A DNA stretch of 64,000 nucleotides from Streptomyces griseochromogenes (GTDB lineage: Bacteria > Actinomycetota > Actinomycetes > Streptomycetales > Streptomycetaceae). The notes beneath the pieces were generated by a model that did not search any database, was not told the origin of the DNA, and worked only from the letters and a program-made list of their open reading frames with translations. Each line of letters begins with the position of its first letter. The first letter of the stretch is position 1. The stretch is from positions 5,456,001-5,520,000 of the forward strand of contig NZ_CP016279.1 in NCBI RefSeq assembly GCF_001542625.1, written 5' to 3'. Below, piece by piece: positions 44,554 to 55,216 of the stretch. The position numbers and the translations under genes are program-made.

Positions 44554-45357
44554 TCATGGCATGTCCAGGTGTCCGACGACCTTGGTGCAGGCGGAACGCA
44601 GCAGCGTGGGCCAGTTGCGGCGGCGGTGGTCGGAGCGCCGGTCGAGGACGGCACGCCGGAAGACGTCGGCCTCGGCCTCCGTGAGTGGGTCGTGTGGGAC
44701 ACGTGCGGCCTGTGCCATGGCGTGCCTCAGCGCGGACTCGCCACCGAGGAGTTCGGGGTGGTGCAGGAAGAGCGCGACCCGCAGCTTCGCGACGGCCCGG
44801 CAGTGGGCGACGGCGCAGCGTGAGCCGGGCAGGTCCAACGTGGTGCCGATCTCGTCCCAGGTACGGCCGGGTAACGCGAGCCTGGCCCGGACGACGGCGT
44901 ACTCGGTGAGGTTGAGGTCACCTCGCTCGCAGGCCTGTTCAGCCAGTGCGGGCAGCCAATCGGTGCTCGGCGGGTCCGCATGCGGCAGGCAGGCGGCCGT
45001 GACCGGCTCTCCCTGCACCTCGAGCGGCACTTCGCGTTCGGCCCGTCTGAGTCGATGTGCAGCCAGTCGCGCCGCTTCACGGCTGGCGATGGCCATGACC
45101 CAGGTCAGAAAGGCCGACTCGCCCCGGAAAGTGGCATATCCGCGCCAGGCCCGGATGGCCACGGCCTGGCCGAGGTCCTCGGCGTCGGCGGCGTTGCACA
45201 TCGTGAATCTGGCATAGGCGACAACATGTGGTCGAGCGGCGATCCATTTCTCTGAAAAGTCGTCATGTTCAGCCAAACATTTGCGTACATCCGGGCCGGC
45301 GCAACCCTCCCGGCCCACCCCTTCCGGGAACAGCTGTGCGTGCATGCGCGTCGGCAA
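44554..45357 (-). CDS. ECF-like sigma factor heading the dynamin operon
   Basis: Up to 267 residues. Region 2: VVAYARFTMCNAADAEDLGQ then AIRAWRGYATFRGESAFLTW VMAIASREAARLAAHRL. Region 4: LTEYAVVRARLALPGRTWDE IGTTLDLPGSRCAVAHCRAV. The C-terminal tail of about 50 residues is extra. The first 30 residues are poorly conserved, so the true start may be later. It is 59 bases ahead of the peptidase gene on the same strand and probably directs expression of the whole set. No anti-sigma factor is visible nearby. Confidence 0.78.
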   Translation of the reverse strand: MPTRMHAQLFPEGVGREGCAGPDVRKCLAEHDDFSEKWIAARPHVVAYARFTMCNAADAEDLGQAVAIRAWRGYATFRGESAFLTWVMAIASREAARLAAHRLRRAEREVPLEVQGEPVTAACLPHADPPSTDWLPALAEQACERGDLNLTEYAVVRARLALPGRTWDEIGTTLDLPGSRCAVAHCRAVAKLRVALFLHHPELLGGESALRHAMAQAARVPHDPLTEAEADVFRRAVLDRRSDHRRRNWPTLLRSACTKVVGHLDMP

Positions 45358-45789
45358 CCCCCCTGGCGCGACACATATCCGGCCCGACCGGGCCGATGAG
45401 CTGCCAGCATAGGGAGATGGGGTACACCTTGGCGGTCTGTGTACCTCTTTGCCGGAAAATCAACCCTTCCTGACCGATCTTGCCGGATTGTGGCCACGTT
45501 CACGGGTCGGCGGATTCCCGGGCAGGCAAGCGGTCCGGCCCGGGCCCGCCCTCGTCGGTGACGCGCATACGGCGTGTGGCCCGAGTCCATGTCCTCCGCT
45601 TTTACGCAGGCAACAGTGTGTAACCCTCTCCTCAACGGGGCCGTATCTCCCGCCCGCCGGCCGGCACAGCGCCCTACGGGCGGACGACTCTGCCGGGCGG
45701 ATGAACACGGACGCAGCCAACCGCCGGAGTTCCCTGCTCCGGCGCGGAGTGGGAAACCCAGCGGTTGGCCGGCGGTCACTGTTGACGGG
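45358..45789. promoter_or_regulatory. Upstream region of the sigma/dynamin operon
   Basis: 432 bases without a supported gene, between the sigma-factor start and the end of the GH59 pseudogene. It should contain the operon promoter. I see no clear palindrome or consensus box. Confidence 0.4.
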
Positions 45790-48254
45790 TCACCCGGCCT
45801 TCACCAGTTGCCACTGCTGGTTGGTGCCTCCATTCGGATTCCATTGGATGACCGGGGCTTTCTGCTCGGACGAGGCGCCGGAGACGTCGACCAGGTGGCC
45901 GCTGTTACGGGACTCGATGGTGTAGGTGCCGTTGCCCGAAGGGGTTATGGCCCATTGCTGGTTGGTGCCGCCACTGGGCTTCCACAGCTCCAGCTGGGTA
46001 CCGGGCAGCGTGGTGTACTTGTCGACGTCCAGGGCCTTGGTGCTGCCGACGCCCGTGATGGTGTAGTAGCCGTCGGCGTTGGCGGTCAGCGTCCACTGCT
46101 GGTTCGTACCGTGGGTGGCCGGGTACTGGATGATCGGCGTCCCGTCCGTGGTGCCCTCGCCGAAGGCGTCGAGCAACAAGTGGCTGTTGGCGTTGACGAG
46201 GGTGTACGTGCCGTTCAGGTTCGGTGCCGACCCGGGCCTGATGGACAAGTTGGCGTACTGGACGCCGTAGTAGCCGTGGTTGGTGGAGTTCCACACGGTG
46301 CCGAGCCCGATCTGTCCGGCGCCGTAGCTGTTGTCGCTGACATCGGCGACCTGAGTACCGTCGATCTTCGCGGTGATGGTGCTGCCCTGGAAGGTGAGCG
46401 AGAGCTTGTGCCAGGTGCCGGTGCCCGGTGCCCGGTGCCGTGGCGAGCTTGCCGCTCGCGCCGGGCAGTGTGGTGAAGTTCCACGACTGGTCGCTCTTCT
46501 GCAACGTCCAGTTGCCCTCGGTGTCCAGGGTCAGGTGGTAGGCGTTGAGGCCGTTGTTGTTCTTGTTCTGCCAGCCGACACGGCCCAGCAGATCCGCTCC
46601 CCCACCGGACTGTTCCAGCAGCACGTCCGTGGAAACGGTGTAGTTGGACCAGTTGACATCGTCCATCAGGGTGTAGGGCTGATTCTTGGATTCGCCGGTC
46701 CACTGGATCGGCGAGGTGGTGGTCATCTGGCGCAGGCACCGGCCGCCGCGTCCGCCTGCGCAGGGCGCCGCCTCGAAGGCGCCGTTCATGGCGGCGAAGT
46801 ACTTGGCCTCACTGCCCGTGGGGTAGCCGGCGAAGCTGTCGGCATAGGGAAGCCTGAGCAGGGAGCGCTGTGGGCCCGTGGCGGTTCCGGGCGCCTGCCC
46901 CGTTCGTGGTGGTGACGGTGTAGAGGCCCTTGGGTCGCAGGGTGAGCTGATAGCTGCCGCTGGAGGCTGTCAGATCGGATGCGGGGACCATGCGTGGGTG
47001 ATCGGTACTCATGTCCGTCGTCCACACGTGCAACGTGCCGCCGGGCAGACCGCCGGTGACACTCAGGGAGACGGTCTGGTCGGCGGTGGCGTCCATGGTC
47101 TCGAATACCGTGCTCCAGGCCGACTTGTCCGGAGCCGCGTAGCTGACGTAGCTGCCGTTGGCCCGGTCGCCGCCGACATAGCCTCCGGCGGTGTCCAGGT
47201 ACTTCCAGCCGGGAGACGTGAACTGGCTGGTCTGCGCCATGACCCAGGCGCTGCGCCCGACGTTGTACGCACCGGACCAGGGCTGGTTGGCCCGGATCAG
47301 GCCAACCCCGTTGTAGTCGAGGTTGGGAGTGATCGAGGCGGTCAACGGCCAGTTGATGTAGGCGGTCGTCCTGGCGTCCAGGTACCCGCGGTTGATACCC
47401 CGGGCCATCGCGGTGGCGCCGGCGTCGGCGTCGTCCGAACCGTTCTCGCTCGACCACAGCTGCTTGCCCGACACCTGCGCGTTGGCCGAGCTGCCGCAGC
47501 TCGTCTGATCGGATCGGTAGCCGCAGGTGTAGTGCGCGCCGATGATGTCCACGGCCGAAGCCAGCGCGGGCCGGCTCACGATGTCATTGGCGATCGCCCA
47601 GTCGTTGTCGGCGCCCACGATCTTCGTGGGATAGCCCCTCTTCGCGAGTGCGGCATGCAGGGCCTCCTACCAGGCGGGGCTTTTCGTGGTGTCGTACCTC
47701 TCGTTCCAGCCGCCGAGGTAGTCGACGGTGAAGTTGTTCTGCTTGGCGCAGCCGAGCCAGCTCATCAGGTAGTCCACGGTCGACGGTGAGCTGGTGGACC
47801 AGAAGTTGTGACCGCCGAGGAAACCCGGGGCGCCCCATGCGAGGGCGTACAGCCTGATGTTCGGGGTGCGCAGCTTGGCCTGCCGCATCAGCCACCACTC
47901 GTAGCCGTTGTCGGCGCTGCAGTTGATCTTGCCGGGAGAATGCTCGATGCTGGACTCGGCGCCGTCCGTGGAGTTGGTGTCGCCACCGATCTCCACCTTG
48001 AGTATCTGCAAGGATGCGCCATGGCCGGGCTTGAAGAGGTAGTCGAGGATCTGGCTGCGCTGCGGCTCGGGGTAGTCGATGAGAAGACGCGAGTTGCTGC
48101 CGCCACCGCTGATGGCTCCGACGCCGTCGAAGGTGCGGCCGGGAGACTTCCCGTCGACGGTGATCGAGGTGGTTGCGACCGCGGCGAGGGCGCGGGTCGG
48201 TGTCATGCCAGTGACCAGCGCCAGGCACTGCGAGACAACGGCGAGAGCCGCCAT
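45790..48254 (-). pseudogene. GH59 galactocerebrosidase-like enzyme with ricin-type lectin domain, multiply broken
   Basis: Read in pieces, this is one secreted protein. A signal peptide (LAVVSQCLALVTGMTPTRAL) precedes the GH59 barrel (GRTFDGVGAISGGGSNSRLL), with the acid/base Glu in GGWNERYD and the nucleophile Glu in LWSSENGSDD. A beta-sandwich and a concanavalin-like domain follow, then a C-terminal ricin-type lectin (TNQQWTLTANADGYYTITGV, repeated QQW units). Lesions: a TAG at 47667-47669 where CAG is expected, a frameshift near 46893-46905, and a frameshift at the GGTGCCC-type tandem repeat at about 46423-46442. The enzyme would have released galactose from glycans or glycolipids. It cannot be made from this sequence. 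Confidence 0.8.
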
Positions 48255-48472
48255 TCACAGGCGCCTGTCCCGTATACGGACGGCATGTATGTGCGTTCCG
48301 GTATGCATCAGGATCGTCCTTCCTGAGGGAGGCGTTTCAGGTCGCAGAACGGTCTGCGGGTGGCAGACCGCGTGGTGGCGCGAGGGGGTTGCCGGTCAGG
48401 AGCGGCAGGAGCTCGGGGTGAACCGGATCCGCGGCCTCATGGCTGAGACGCCGGTGCGGGTAACTGATCGTT
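48255..48472. other. Gap upstream of the GH59 pseudogene
   Basis: No gene seen. It holds the former promoter region of the glycosidase and ends at the probable left end of an IS5-family element near 48473. Confidence 0.4.
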
Positions 48473-49370
48473 TCAGAATGAGTTGAGCCACGGGTCTTGT
48501 GCTTGACGATCTTGGTCAACAGGCTGTCCCGGGTACGTTCTGATCTCGTTCCTGACGACCTGTGGGAGCGGGTAGCTCCGCTGCTGCCGCCGGCTCCCGA
48601 GCGGCGGCGCCGCTATACGGGACGGTTGCGTGTTCCGGACCGAACGGCGCTCGCGGGCGTCCTGTACGTGCTGCGGACCGGTGTCGCCTGGCGTGATGTC
48701 CCCGAGGAGACGGTGGGCTGCTCCGGGGTGACAGCCCGGCGCCGGCTGCGGGACTGGACCGAGGCCGGCGTCTGGCCCCGCCTACACGCTGCTCTGCTCA
48801 GCGAGTTGCGTCGCGCGGTCCTGTCGGACCTGGATGACAGCGCCGTAGACGGCTCGCACGTCCGCGCTCTCAAAGGGTGGAATCACGTCGGCCCCTCGCC
48901 CGTCGACCGGGCCCGTCCCGGCTCCAAGCACCACCTAATCGTCGACCGTCACGGAACCCTGCTCGCCGTCACGCTCACTGGCGGCAACCGACACGACGTC
49001 ACCCAGCTCCTGCCCTTGCCGGACGCGGTCCCGCCGATCCGGGGCCTACGGGGCCGCCCCCGCCGCAGACCCCGGCGGCTGTACGCTGACCGGGGCTACG
49101 ACTTCGACAAGTACCGCCGCCTGCTGTGGAAACGGGGCATCAAACCCGTGATCGCCCGCCGCGGCGTCGCTCACGGCTCCGGACTGGGCAAGGTCCGCTG
49201 GGTGGTCGAGCGGGCCTTCGCTCACCTGCACTGGTTCCACCGCCTACGGATCCGCTGGGAGATCCGCGACGACATCCACGAAGCCTCACCCTGGGATGCG
49301 CGCTCATCTGCTGGCAACGCCTGTCACGGCAGGCCCGGGCCCGCGCTCTCCCGCAGTAGCCATTCCCTGA
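48473..49370 (+). mobile_element. IS5-family insertion sequence (second type)
   Basis: Boundaries are estimated from a weak inverted match between CAGAATGAGTTGAGCC on the left and the complement of the sequence near 49355-49370 (CAGGGAATGGCTACTGCG). The single transposase gene is frameshifted. It differs in sequence from the IS5-family copy at 29 kb. Confidence 0.5.
48497..49359 (+). pseudogene. IS5-family transposase, frameshifted near its end
   Basis: The frame from TTG 48497 shows the DDE residues: D in DDSAVDGSHVRALKG, D in LYADRGYDFDK and E in KVRWVVERAFAHLHWF. After DDIHEA the listed frame becomes senseless. The neighbouring frame continues LTLGCALICWQRLSRQAR to a stop at 49359. About four bases seem to be missing near 49287-49290. 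Only the last 25 residues are affected, so partial function cannot be excluded. Confidence 0.75.
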
Positions 49371-49410
49371 CCGAAGGAGCACGGTCGAGCATCTGGCTGA
49401 CCTGGCTCTT

Positions 49411-49440
49411 CCGGGTACACCTCGCGATGGGTGTACCCGG
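49411..49440. terminator. Strong 11-bp hairpin
   Basis: CCGGGTACACC-N8-GGTGTACCCGG is a perfect inverted repeat, about 120 bases beyond the 3' end of the SGNH hydrolase fragment on the minus strand. It is the likely terminator of that former gene, or a protein-binding site. Confidence 0.5.
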
Positions 49441-49562
49441 CGAGCGCCCGGAAGATGTTGGCCGCCGGAGGGCGGCGTTCCTTGTGCTGGTCGGCCAGGT
49501 GGCTTCGGTCCGCGTTTCCGTACGGGTGCCGTGGCTCTGGCGTCGGGGTTCGGGCTGGTTGG

Positions 49563-49925
49563 TCAGCGTTCGAGGAGAGCGATGCGGATGGCTCGTTCGA
49601 CGTGGGCGGCGGTGTTGGCGTGTCCTTCGGCGTTGGGATGGACCAGGGTGGCGCGCTTGCCGACGAGAGCGCAGTTCAGCAGCGTGCCGGGGACCTTGGC
49701 GGGCCAGTAGTCCGCGGCGTCGCCGCAGATTCCCTCGACCCACTTGGTGCCCGCGGGCTGGCAGGCGTCGTGGCCCACGCTGGAGGAGTAGACGTCGACG
49801 TAGCGGTCGCCGAAGAACGACGTGACCCGCTGGATCGTGCTGTTCAGCTCCTTGAGGACGTCGTCACGGAGCCAGTCGACGTCGGCGTGGGTGATCGAAC
49901 CGAGCTCGGTGGGACTCACAGTTGT
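49563..49925 (-). pseudogene. C-terminal fragment of an SGNH/GDSL hydrolase
   Basis: Residues from DVDWLRDDVLKELNSTIQRV through SSSVGHDACQPAGTKWVEGI to LVHPNAEGHANTAAHVERAI are the second half of a secreted SGNH lipase/esterase. The last motif carries the catalytic His. The N-terminal GDS block with the nucleophile is absent: the frame runs directly into an IS110 tail. There is no signal peptide. A truncated remnant. Confidence 0.7.
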
Positions 49926-49927
49926 TG

Positions 49928-50134
49928 TCAAGCCGCTGCGGTGACGGGTGGTAGGACTTCATAGCACCGTCTGTCACGCAGAAGCGCCCACAAGACGTTG
50001 ACTCGTCGGCGGGCGAGAGCCAGCACGGCTTGGGTGTGCCGCTTTCCTTCAGCTCTCTTGCGGTCGCAGAACCGACGGGACCCTGCGCAGTTGCGGATGC
50101 TGATGAGTGCGGATGTGTAGGAGACCCGTTGCAG
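49928..50134 (-). pseudogene. C-terminal remnant of an IS110-family transposase
   Basis: The minus strand reads CAGSRRFCDRKRAEGKRHTQ AVLALARRRVNVLWALLRD and stops at 49928-49930. SRRFYDRKRAEGK...ALARRRVNVLWA is a signature of the C-terminal (serine-containing) domain of IS110/IS116-type transposases. The N-terminal DEDD domain is missing. It lies on the left flank of the pentose phosphate operon. Confidence 0.7.
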
Positions 50135-50629
50135 TCCGCGGTGAACTTGATCGAAACCATTACCTACACGACGCCTATTTCTCTTTTCCTGTCAGCGTCG
50201 CTGCCCGGCCGGAAGGTTGATACGAACGAGCTCATCGAGGAAGGCTGGCGACGGTCCCTCAAAGGGTGACCGACGTGATTCCCGCACATGTGGCCGACGT
50301 GCCGCCCCTGGTCGACGCCGACACCTTCGACATATCGGTCCTCTTCCACGACGGTCCAGCCCGCAAGCCGCACCCGCAGCGGCGGCCTGCCGCCCACGAA
50401 CCTTGGACCAGCACGGACGGCTTCCCTCCGGCCTATGGCTGGTACGCCCCAGCACGACCTGGCGGGAGATCATCAAGGCGGCCACGGGGCCACCACCTCT
50501 GCGGGAATGACCTGCTGCTCGACAACCCCGGTAGTGAGCCTGGGGGCGGTGAGCGGGGCTGGCGCGAGGCGCGTGCGGGCCGCTCGCGCGGTCAAGTGGC
50601 CCGTGTGGCTGCGCTGTTGAGTGCTTCCG
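50135..50629. other. No confident gene
   Basis: Open frames on both strands lack family features. One plus-strand frame from 50266 starts TDVIPAHVADVPPLVDADTF and may be an eroded gene, but nothing identifies it. Confidence 0.35.
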
Positions 50630-50854
50630 TGCGCTAACCCACACGATGAAGGCGGCGAGTTCAGTGGCCAGTGTCAGGGGCTCGATGATCATGGACATGC
50701 CGCGAGGCGATCTCCCGCTGGTCACCGCGAAGAGGACGCCGGCGTCGTAGAGCTTGTGGGCCGCACGGACGGCGCGGTCGGTGAGGACCTTGTCGCTCGT
50801 GACCAAAGTGCCGTCGACGTCGGCAAGAAGCAGGCGGATCGGGCGGGTTGGCAT
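50630..50854 (-). pseudogene. N-terminal stub of a Cof-type HAD phosphatase
   Basis: ATG 50854 gives IRLLLADVDGTLVTSDKVLT with the HAD nucleophile motif DVDGT, then AHKLYDAGVLFAVTSGRSPR. Homology ends after about 70 residues (LATELAAF) and the frame continues into unrelated sequence. HAD-IIB phosphatases have about 270 residues, so the catalytic lysine and second aspartates are missing. Inactive remnant. Confidence 0.65.
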
Positions 50855-50860
50855 CACGCC

Positions 50861-51210
50861 TCCGTAAGCCCTGGTCGCGGCCGGTCCGGGTGGGGAGAGG
50901 CATCGGCTCGTGGATGCGGGGGATTTGAGGGACGGATTCCCGGTCGGCTTGATTTCCGAAAGTTGCTGGAGGATACCGTCACGGCTGGCATGAGTCGCAG
51001 TCGTGTTCCTCTCGAGCAGAGGGACGGCCGATGCCCTTTAAGGTGCGCCATTTTTAAATACCCTTTGGGCTTCGAAAACCCCATAAGGGTGATGTGGCGA
51101 ATATAAAGGATGTGTGCGAGTATTGAGAATTGTATAGCGAAGCTCTTACGGGGTTTGATGTCCAAAATTCAAACAAAACATTTTGGGCCGGCCCCTGAGG
51201 GGAGCGGGCA
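50861..51210 (+). promoter_or_regulatory. AT-rich leader/promoter region of the pentose phosphate operon
   Basis: 350 bases without a gene. The stretch 51045-51185 is strikingly AT-rich for this DNA (runs such as TTTTTAAATA, CAAAATTCAAACAAAACATT). An imperfect hairpin (ACCCTTTGGG ... CCCATAAGGGT) lies at about 51060-51090. The operon starts 25 bases after this block. It probably carries the promoter and perhaps a silencing-protein target; exact boxes cannot be fixed by eye. Confidence 0.5.
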
Positions 51211-51984
51211 GTGGCGCAGGAAAGTCTGGACAAGACGGCCCACGTGCTGGGGGTCGACATCGGCGGAACCGGTATCAAGGGAGCGCCGGTCGACCTCGAG
51301 CTCGGCAGCCTCATCGGTGAGCGGGTCCGGATCCCGACCCCGCATCCGGCGACCCCGGGGGCAGTCGCGGACGTGGTCGTGCAGGTGCTCTCCCAGATCG
51401 GCGTCCCAGGACCGGTCGGGCTGACGCTCCCGGCGGTCATCCGGGGCGGCAAAGTCCAGACGGCGGCCAATATCGACCCGGCCTGGATGGAGACGGACGC
51501 GGCCCAGCTCTTCGCACGAGCGACCGGCCGCGACGTGAGGGTAGTGAACGACGCCGACGCGGCCGGGATCGCCGAGATGCGCTTCGGCGCCGGCAAGGGA
51601 CGCAAGGGTGTCGTCGTGATGGTGACGCTCGGCACCGGCATCGGCAGCGCCGTCTTCTCCGACGGGTACCTGGTACCCAACAGCGAACTGGGACACCTGC
51701 CGCTGCACCACATGGATGCCGAGGACTGGGCCGCGGAGTCGGTGCGCGAGCACGACGACCTGTCCTGGAAGAAATGGGCGCACCGTCTGGAGACGTATCT
51801 CGAGCTCGTCCAGCGGCTGCTGTGGCCCGACCTGATTGTCATCGGCGGTGGCGTCAGCAAGAAGGCCGACAAGTTCCTGCCGTACATCGAGCTCAGGACC
51901 GAGATCGTGCCGGCGCAGCTGTTGAACGATGCGGGCATTGTCGGCGCGGCGCTCTTCGCCCCGGCCGGGAAAGCCCAACCCTAG
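51211..51984 (+). CDS. ppgK: Polyphosphate glucokinase
   Basis: 257 residues of the ROK family. [15 protein letters not shown] is the ATP/polyP-binding N-terminus, [16 protein letters not shown] carries the catalytic Asp and [15 protein letters not shown] binds the phosphoryl donor. [20 protein letters not shown] replaces the zinc motif of other ROK kinases, as in actinobacterial PpgK. It phosphorylates glucose using polyphosphate or ATP. GTG 51211 follows GGGGAGCGG. First gene of the operon. Confidence 0.9.
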   Translation: MAQESLDKTAHVLGVDIGGTGIKGAPVDLELGSLIGERVRIPTPHPATPGAVADVVVQVLSQIGVPGPVGLTLPAVIRGGKVQTAANIDPAWMETDAAQLFARATGRDVRVVNDADAAGIAEMRFGAGKGRKGVVVMVTLGTGIGSAVFSDGYLVPNSELGHLPLHHMDAEDWAAESVREHDDLSWKKWAHRLETYLELVQRLLWPDLIVIGGGVSKKADKFLPYIELRTEIVPAQLLNDAGIVGAALFAPAGKAQP

Positions 51985-52035
51985 TCTGCCGCGCTCGATA
52001 TGAGCGGAGGGGCAGCACCTTCAGGGAGGCTCGCA

Positions 52036-54102
52036 TTGAGCAACAACGACCTGGATTCACTTTCCGTCAACACGATCCGCACTCTGTGCATGGACGCCAT
52101 TCAGGCGGCCGACTCCGGCCATCCGGGGACCCCGATGGGAATCGCCCCGGTCGCGTACACGCTCTGGCAACACTTCCTGCGCTTCGACCCGACCGACCCG
52201 ATCTGGCCCAACCGCGACCGCTTCGTGCTGTCGGAAGGACACGCCTCCGCATTGCTCTGGTCGCTGTTGCACCTCGCCGGCGTGCAGTCCGTCGACCCCG
52301 ACTACGAGGTCCTCGGCCGACCCGCCGTCACCCTCGACGACCTCAGGACGTTCCGCCAGCTCGGCTCGCACTGCCCCGGGCACCCGGAGTACCGGTGGAC
52401 CAGCGGCGTGGAGACCACGACCGGCCCGCTCGGCCAGGGCGTTGCGACCTCGGTCGGGATGGCGATCGCCGGGCAGTGGCTCGCCGCCCGGTACAACCGC
52501 GACGACTTCACCGTCTTCGACTTCGACGTGTACGCGATGGCCGGCGACGGCTGCATGATGGAGGGGATCGCCTCGGAGGCCGCCTCGCTCGCGGCCCACC
52601 AGCGACTGTCGAACCTCTGCTGGATCTACGACTCCAACCGGGTGACGATCGAGGGCCACACCGACATCGCGTTCACCGAGGATGTGGCGGCCCGGTTCAT
52701 CGGCTACGGCTGGAACGTCACCACCGTGGCCGACGCCAACGACCTTGACGCCGTGGCCCGCGCGCTGCACACCTTCAAGTCCGAGCATGAGCGCCCGACG
52801 CTCATCGTGGTGCACAGCCACATCGGCTACGGGTCACCGGTCGAGGACACCCCGAAGGCGCACGGCGCGCCGTTCGGCGTGGAGGGTGTCAAGTCGACCA
52901 AGCGATTCCTCGGGATGCCTGAAGACAAGGACTTCTTCGTTCCCGACGGCGTCTACGAGCACTTCGCCGCAGGCGTCGGCGCGCGCGGTCGCGAAGCCCG
53001 GACGAGCTGGGAGGCTCGGATCGAGGCCTACCGAACCACCCATCCCGACCTCGCCGACGAGCTGGAGCGTATCCAGCGGCGTGACCTGCCGGAGGGCTGG
53101 GAGTCGGCGCTGCCGACCTTCCCGGCCGACCCCAAAGGCATCGCCAGCCGTGACTCCAGCGGCCAGGTGCTCAACGCGCTTGCCCAAGCCGTGCCGTGGG
53201 TGCTCGGCGGGTCGGCGGACCTCTCACCGTCGACCAAGACCAACCTCACGTTCTCCGGCGCCGGTGACTTCCAGGCCGATGACCGCTCGGGGCGCAACCT
53301 CCACTTCGGGATCCGCGAGCACGCCGCCACCGCGATCACGAACGGGATGGCGCTGACCAAGCTGCGCCCGTACTGGTCGGGGTTCCTGATCTTCTCGGAC
53401 TACGCACGCGGCGCGATCCGGCTCTCAGCGCTGATGGAGATCCCGGTCGTACACATCTTCACCCATGACTCGATCGGGGTCGGCGAGGACGGCCCCACCC
53501 ACCAGCCGGTCGAGCAGCTCGCGTCGCTGCGCGCGATGCCGGGGCTGCTGGTCTTCCGCCCGGCCGACGCGAACGAGGTCGTCGAGACCTGGCGGGTCGT
53601 CGCCGCGCTCAGGCATGAGCCGGCGGTGCTGGTCCTTTCCCGTCAGGCACTGCCGACCCTCGATCGCTCCGAGATGGGGGCCGCATCCGGGGTGGCCAGG
53701 GGAGCCTATGTTCTGGTCGACGCGGCGGACGGCAAGCCCGACGTCATCCTGCTCGCCACGGGGTCGGAGGTGCAACTCGCGCTCGTGGCCCGTGCCGAGC
53801 TCGCCGCCGAGGGCCTCGCGGCTCGCGTGGTCAGCATGCCCTGCTGGGAATTGTTCGACCGTCAGCCCAAGGAATACCGAGACTCGGTCATCCCGCCCGG
53901 GGTCAGGGCCCGGGTCGCCATCGAGCAGGCGGCGACCCTCGGCTGGGACCGTTACGTCGGCGACGGCGGCGCGGTCGTCGGCATGCACACGTTCGGGGCA
54001 TCGGCGCCGCTCAAGAAGCTGCTGACCAAATTCGGCTTCACTCCCGAGAAGGTCACCCAAGTTGCCCGCGAGTGCGTGGCCGCCGGTAGGGAGAAGGCGT
54101 GA
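52036..54102 (+). CDS. tkt: Transketolase
   Basis: About 688 residues with the full three-domain arrangement. The thiamine diphosphate motif is [20 protein letters not shown] then [35 protein letters not shown] near the N-terminus and [20 protein letters not shown] in the pyrimidine domain are typical. TTG 52036 is chosen because AGGGAGG lies six bases upstream, though the frame opens at 52000. It moves two-carbon units between sugar phosphates in the non-oxidative branch. The stop overlaps the tal start. Confidence 0.95.
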   Translation: MSNNDLDSLSVNTIRTLCMDAIQAADSGHPGTPMGIAPVAYTLWQHFLRFDPTDPIWPNRDRFVLSEGHASALLWSLLHLAGVQSVDPDYEVLGRPAVTLDDLRTFRQLGSHCPGHPEYRWTSGVETTTGPLGQGVATSVGMAIAGQWLAARYNRDDFTVFDFDVYAMAGDGCMMEGIASEAASLAAHQRLSNLCWIYDSNRVTIEGHTDIAFTEDVAARFIGYGWNVTTVADANDLDAVARALHTFKSEHERPTLIVVHSHIGYGSPVEDTPKAHGAPFGVEGVKSTKRFLGMPEDKDFFVPDGVYEHFAAGVGARGREARTSWEARIEAYRTTHPDLADELERIQRRDLPEGWESALPTFPADPKGIASRDSSGQVLNALAQAVPWVLGGSADLSPSTKTNLTFSGAGDFQADDRSGRNLHFGIREHAATAITNGMALTKLRPYWSGFLIFSDYARGAIRLSALMEIPVVHIFTHDSIGVGEDGPTHQPVEQLASLRAMPGLLVFRPADANEVVETWRVVAALRHEPAVLVLSRQALPTLDRSEMGAASGVARGAYVLVDAADGKPDVILLATGSEVQLALVARAELAAEGLAARVVSMPCWELFDRQPKEYRDSVIPPGVRARVAIEQAATLGWDRYVGDGGAVVGMHTFGASAPLKKLLTKFGFTPEKVTQVARECVAAGREKA

Positions 54103-55172
54103 ACGTAACCCAGGCGCTTCATGAACAGGGCCAGAGCATCTGGCTGGACAACATCACCCGTTCGATGCTCGATACGGCCCAGATCCAGCACTACATCGAC
54201 CAGTACTCCGTGACAGGGCTCACCTCCAACCCCTCGGCCTTCGACAAGGCGATCGGCTCCGGTGACTACGACGACGCGATCCGCGCGAAGGCGGCGGGCG
54301 GGCGCAAGGGCGAGGAGCTGTTCTTCGAGCTGGCCATCGAGGATCTGCAGCGGGCCGCCGACCTGTTCCTGCCCATCCACGAACGCACCGACGGCGTCGA
54401 CGGCTGGGTCTCGCTGGAGGTCTCGCCGCTGCTCGCCTACGACACGCAGCGAACGGTGGCGGCCGCCAAGGCGCTGCACGCCAGAGCCGACCGGCGCAAC
54501 CTCTTCATCAAGATCCCCGGGACGCCCGAGGGGCTGTCGGCGATCGAGGAGGCCATCGCCTCGGGCGTTCCGGTGAACGTGACGCTGCTGTTCTCGGCAG
54601 ACCACTACCGGGCCGCGGCTGACGCCTACCTGCGTGGCGTCGAGCGCCGCGTGCAGGCCGGGCACGACCCCGCTGTCGGCTCGGTGGCGTCGGTGTTCAT
54701 GTCACGCTGGGACGTGGCGGTCAAGGACACCGCACCGGCCGACCTCACCGACACCCTCGCCCTCGCCGTCGGCCTCGACGTGTACCGGGCGTACCGCGAA
54801 GTGATGGGCTCGGAGCGCTTCCAGCGGCTCGAGAACGCCGGCGCGCGCATGCAGCGGCTGCTCTGGGCCAGCACGAGGACGAAGGACCCGGCCGCCTCCG
54901 ACACGCTCTACGTCCACGGTCTGGCCGCGCCGTTCACGGTCAACACGATGCCCGACGACGCCCTGAAAGCCTTCTTCGACCATGGCGAGATCGGAGAGAC
55001 ACTGCCGTCGGACGGGGGCGAATCCGAGGCCATGCTGGCCCGCTTCGCGAGCGCGGGCGTCGACATCAAGGCGCTTGCCACCGAGTTGCAGAGCGAAGGC
55101 GCCAAGTCCTTTGTCGCGGCCTGGAGCGACCTCATGGAGCGAATCGACGTGCAGAGCAAGGCCGTGGCCTGA
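54099..55172 (+). CDS. tal: Transaldolase
   Basis: 357 residues. [20 protein letters not shown] and [15 protein letters not shown] form the N-terminal strand, the Schiff-base lysine lies in [20 protein letters not shown], and [20 protein letters not shown] follows, all diagnostic of actinobacterial Tal. GTG 54099 overlaps the tkt stop by four bases (GTGA). It transfers three-carbon units between sedoheptulose-7-phosphate and glyceraldehyde-3-phosphate. Complete. Confidence 0.95.
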   Translation: MNVTQALHEQGQSIWLDNITRSMLDTAQIQHYIDQYSVTGLTSNPSAFDKAIGSGDYDDAIRAKAAGGRKGEELFFELAIEDLQRAADLFLPIHERTDGVDGWVSLEVSPLLAYDTQRTVAAAKALHARADRRNLFIKIPGTPEGLSAIEEAIASGVPVNVTLLFSADHYRAAADAYLRGVERRVQAGHDPAVGSVASVFMSRWDVAVKDTAPADLTDTLALAVGLDVYRAYREVMGSERFQRLENAGARMQRLLWASTRTKDPAASDTLYVHGLAAPFTVNTMPDDALKAFFDHGEIGETLPSDGGESEAMLARFASAGVDIKALATELQSEGAKSFVAAWSDLMERIDVQSKAVA

Positions 55173-55216
55173 CCTGGTGTCGAGCGGCCGGACCGAACCC
55201 ATCAGAGGAGCGAGCC

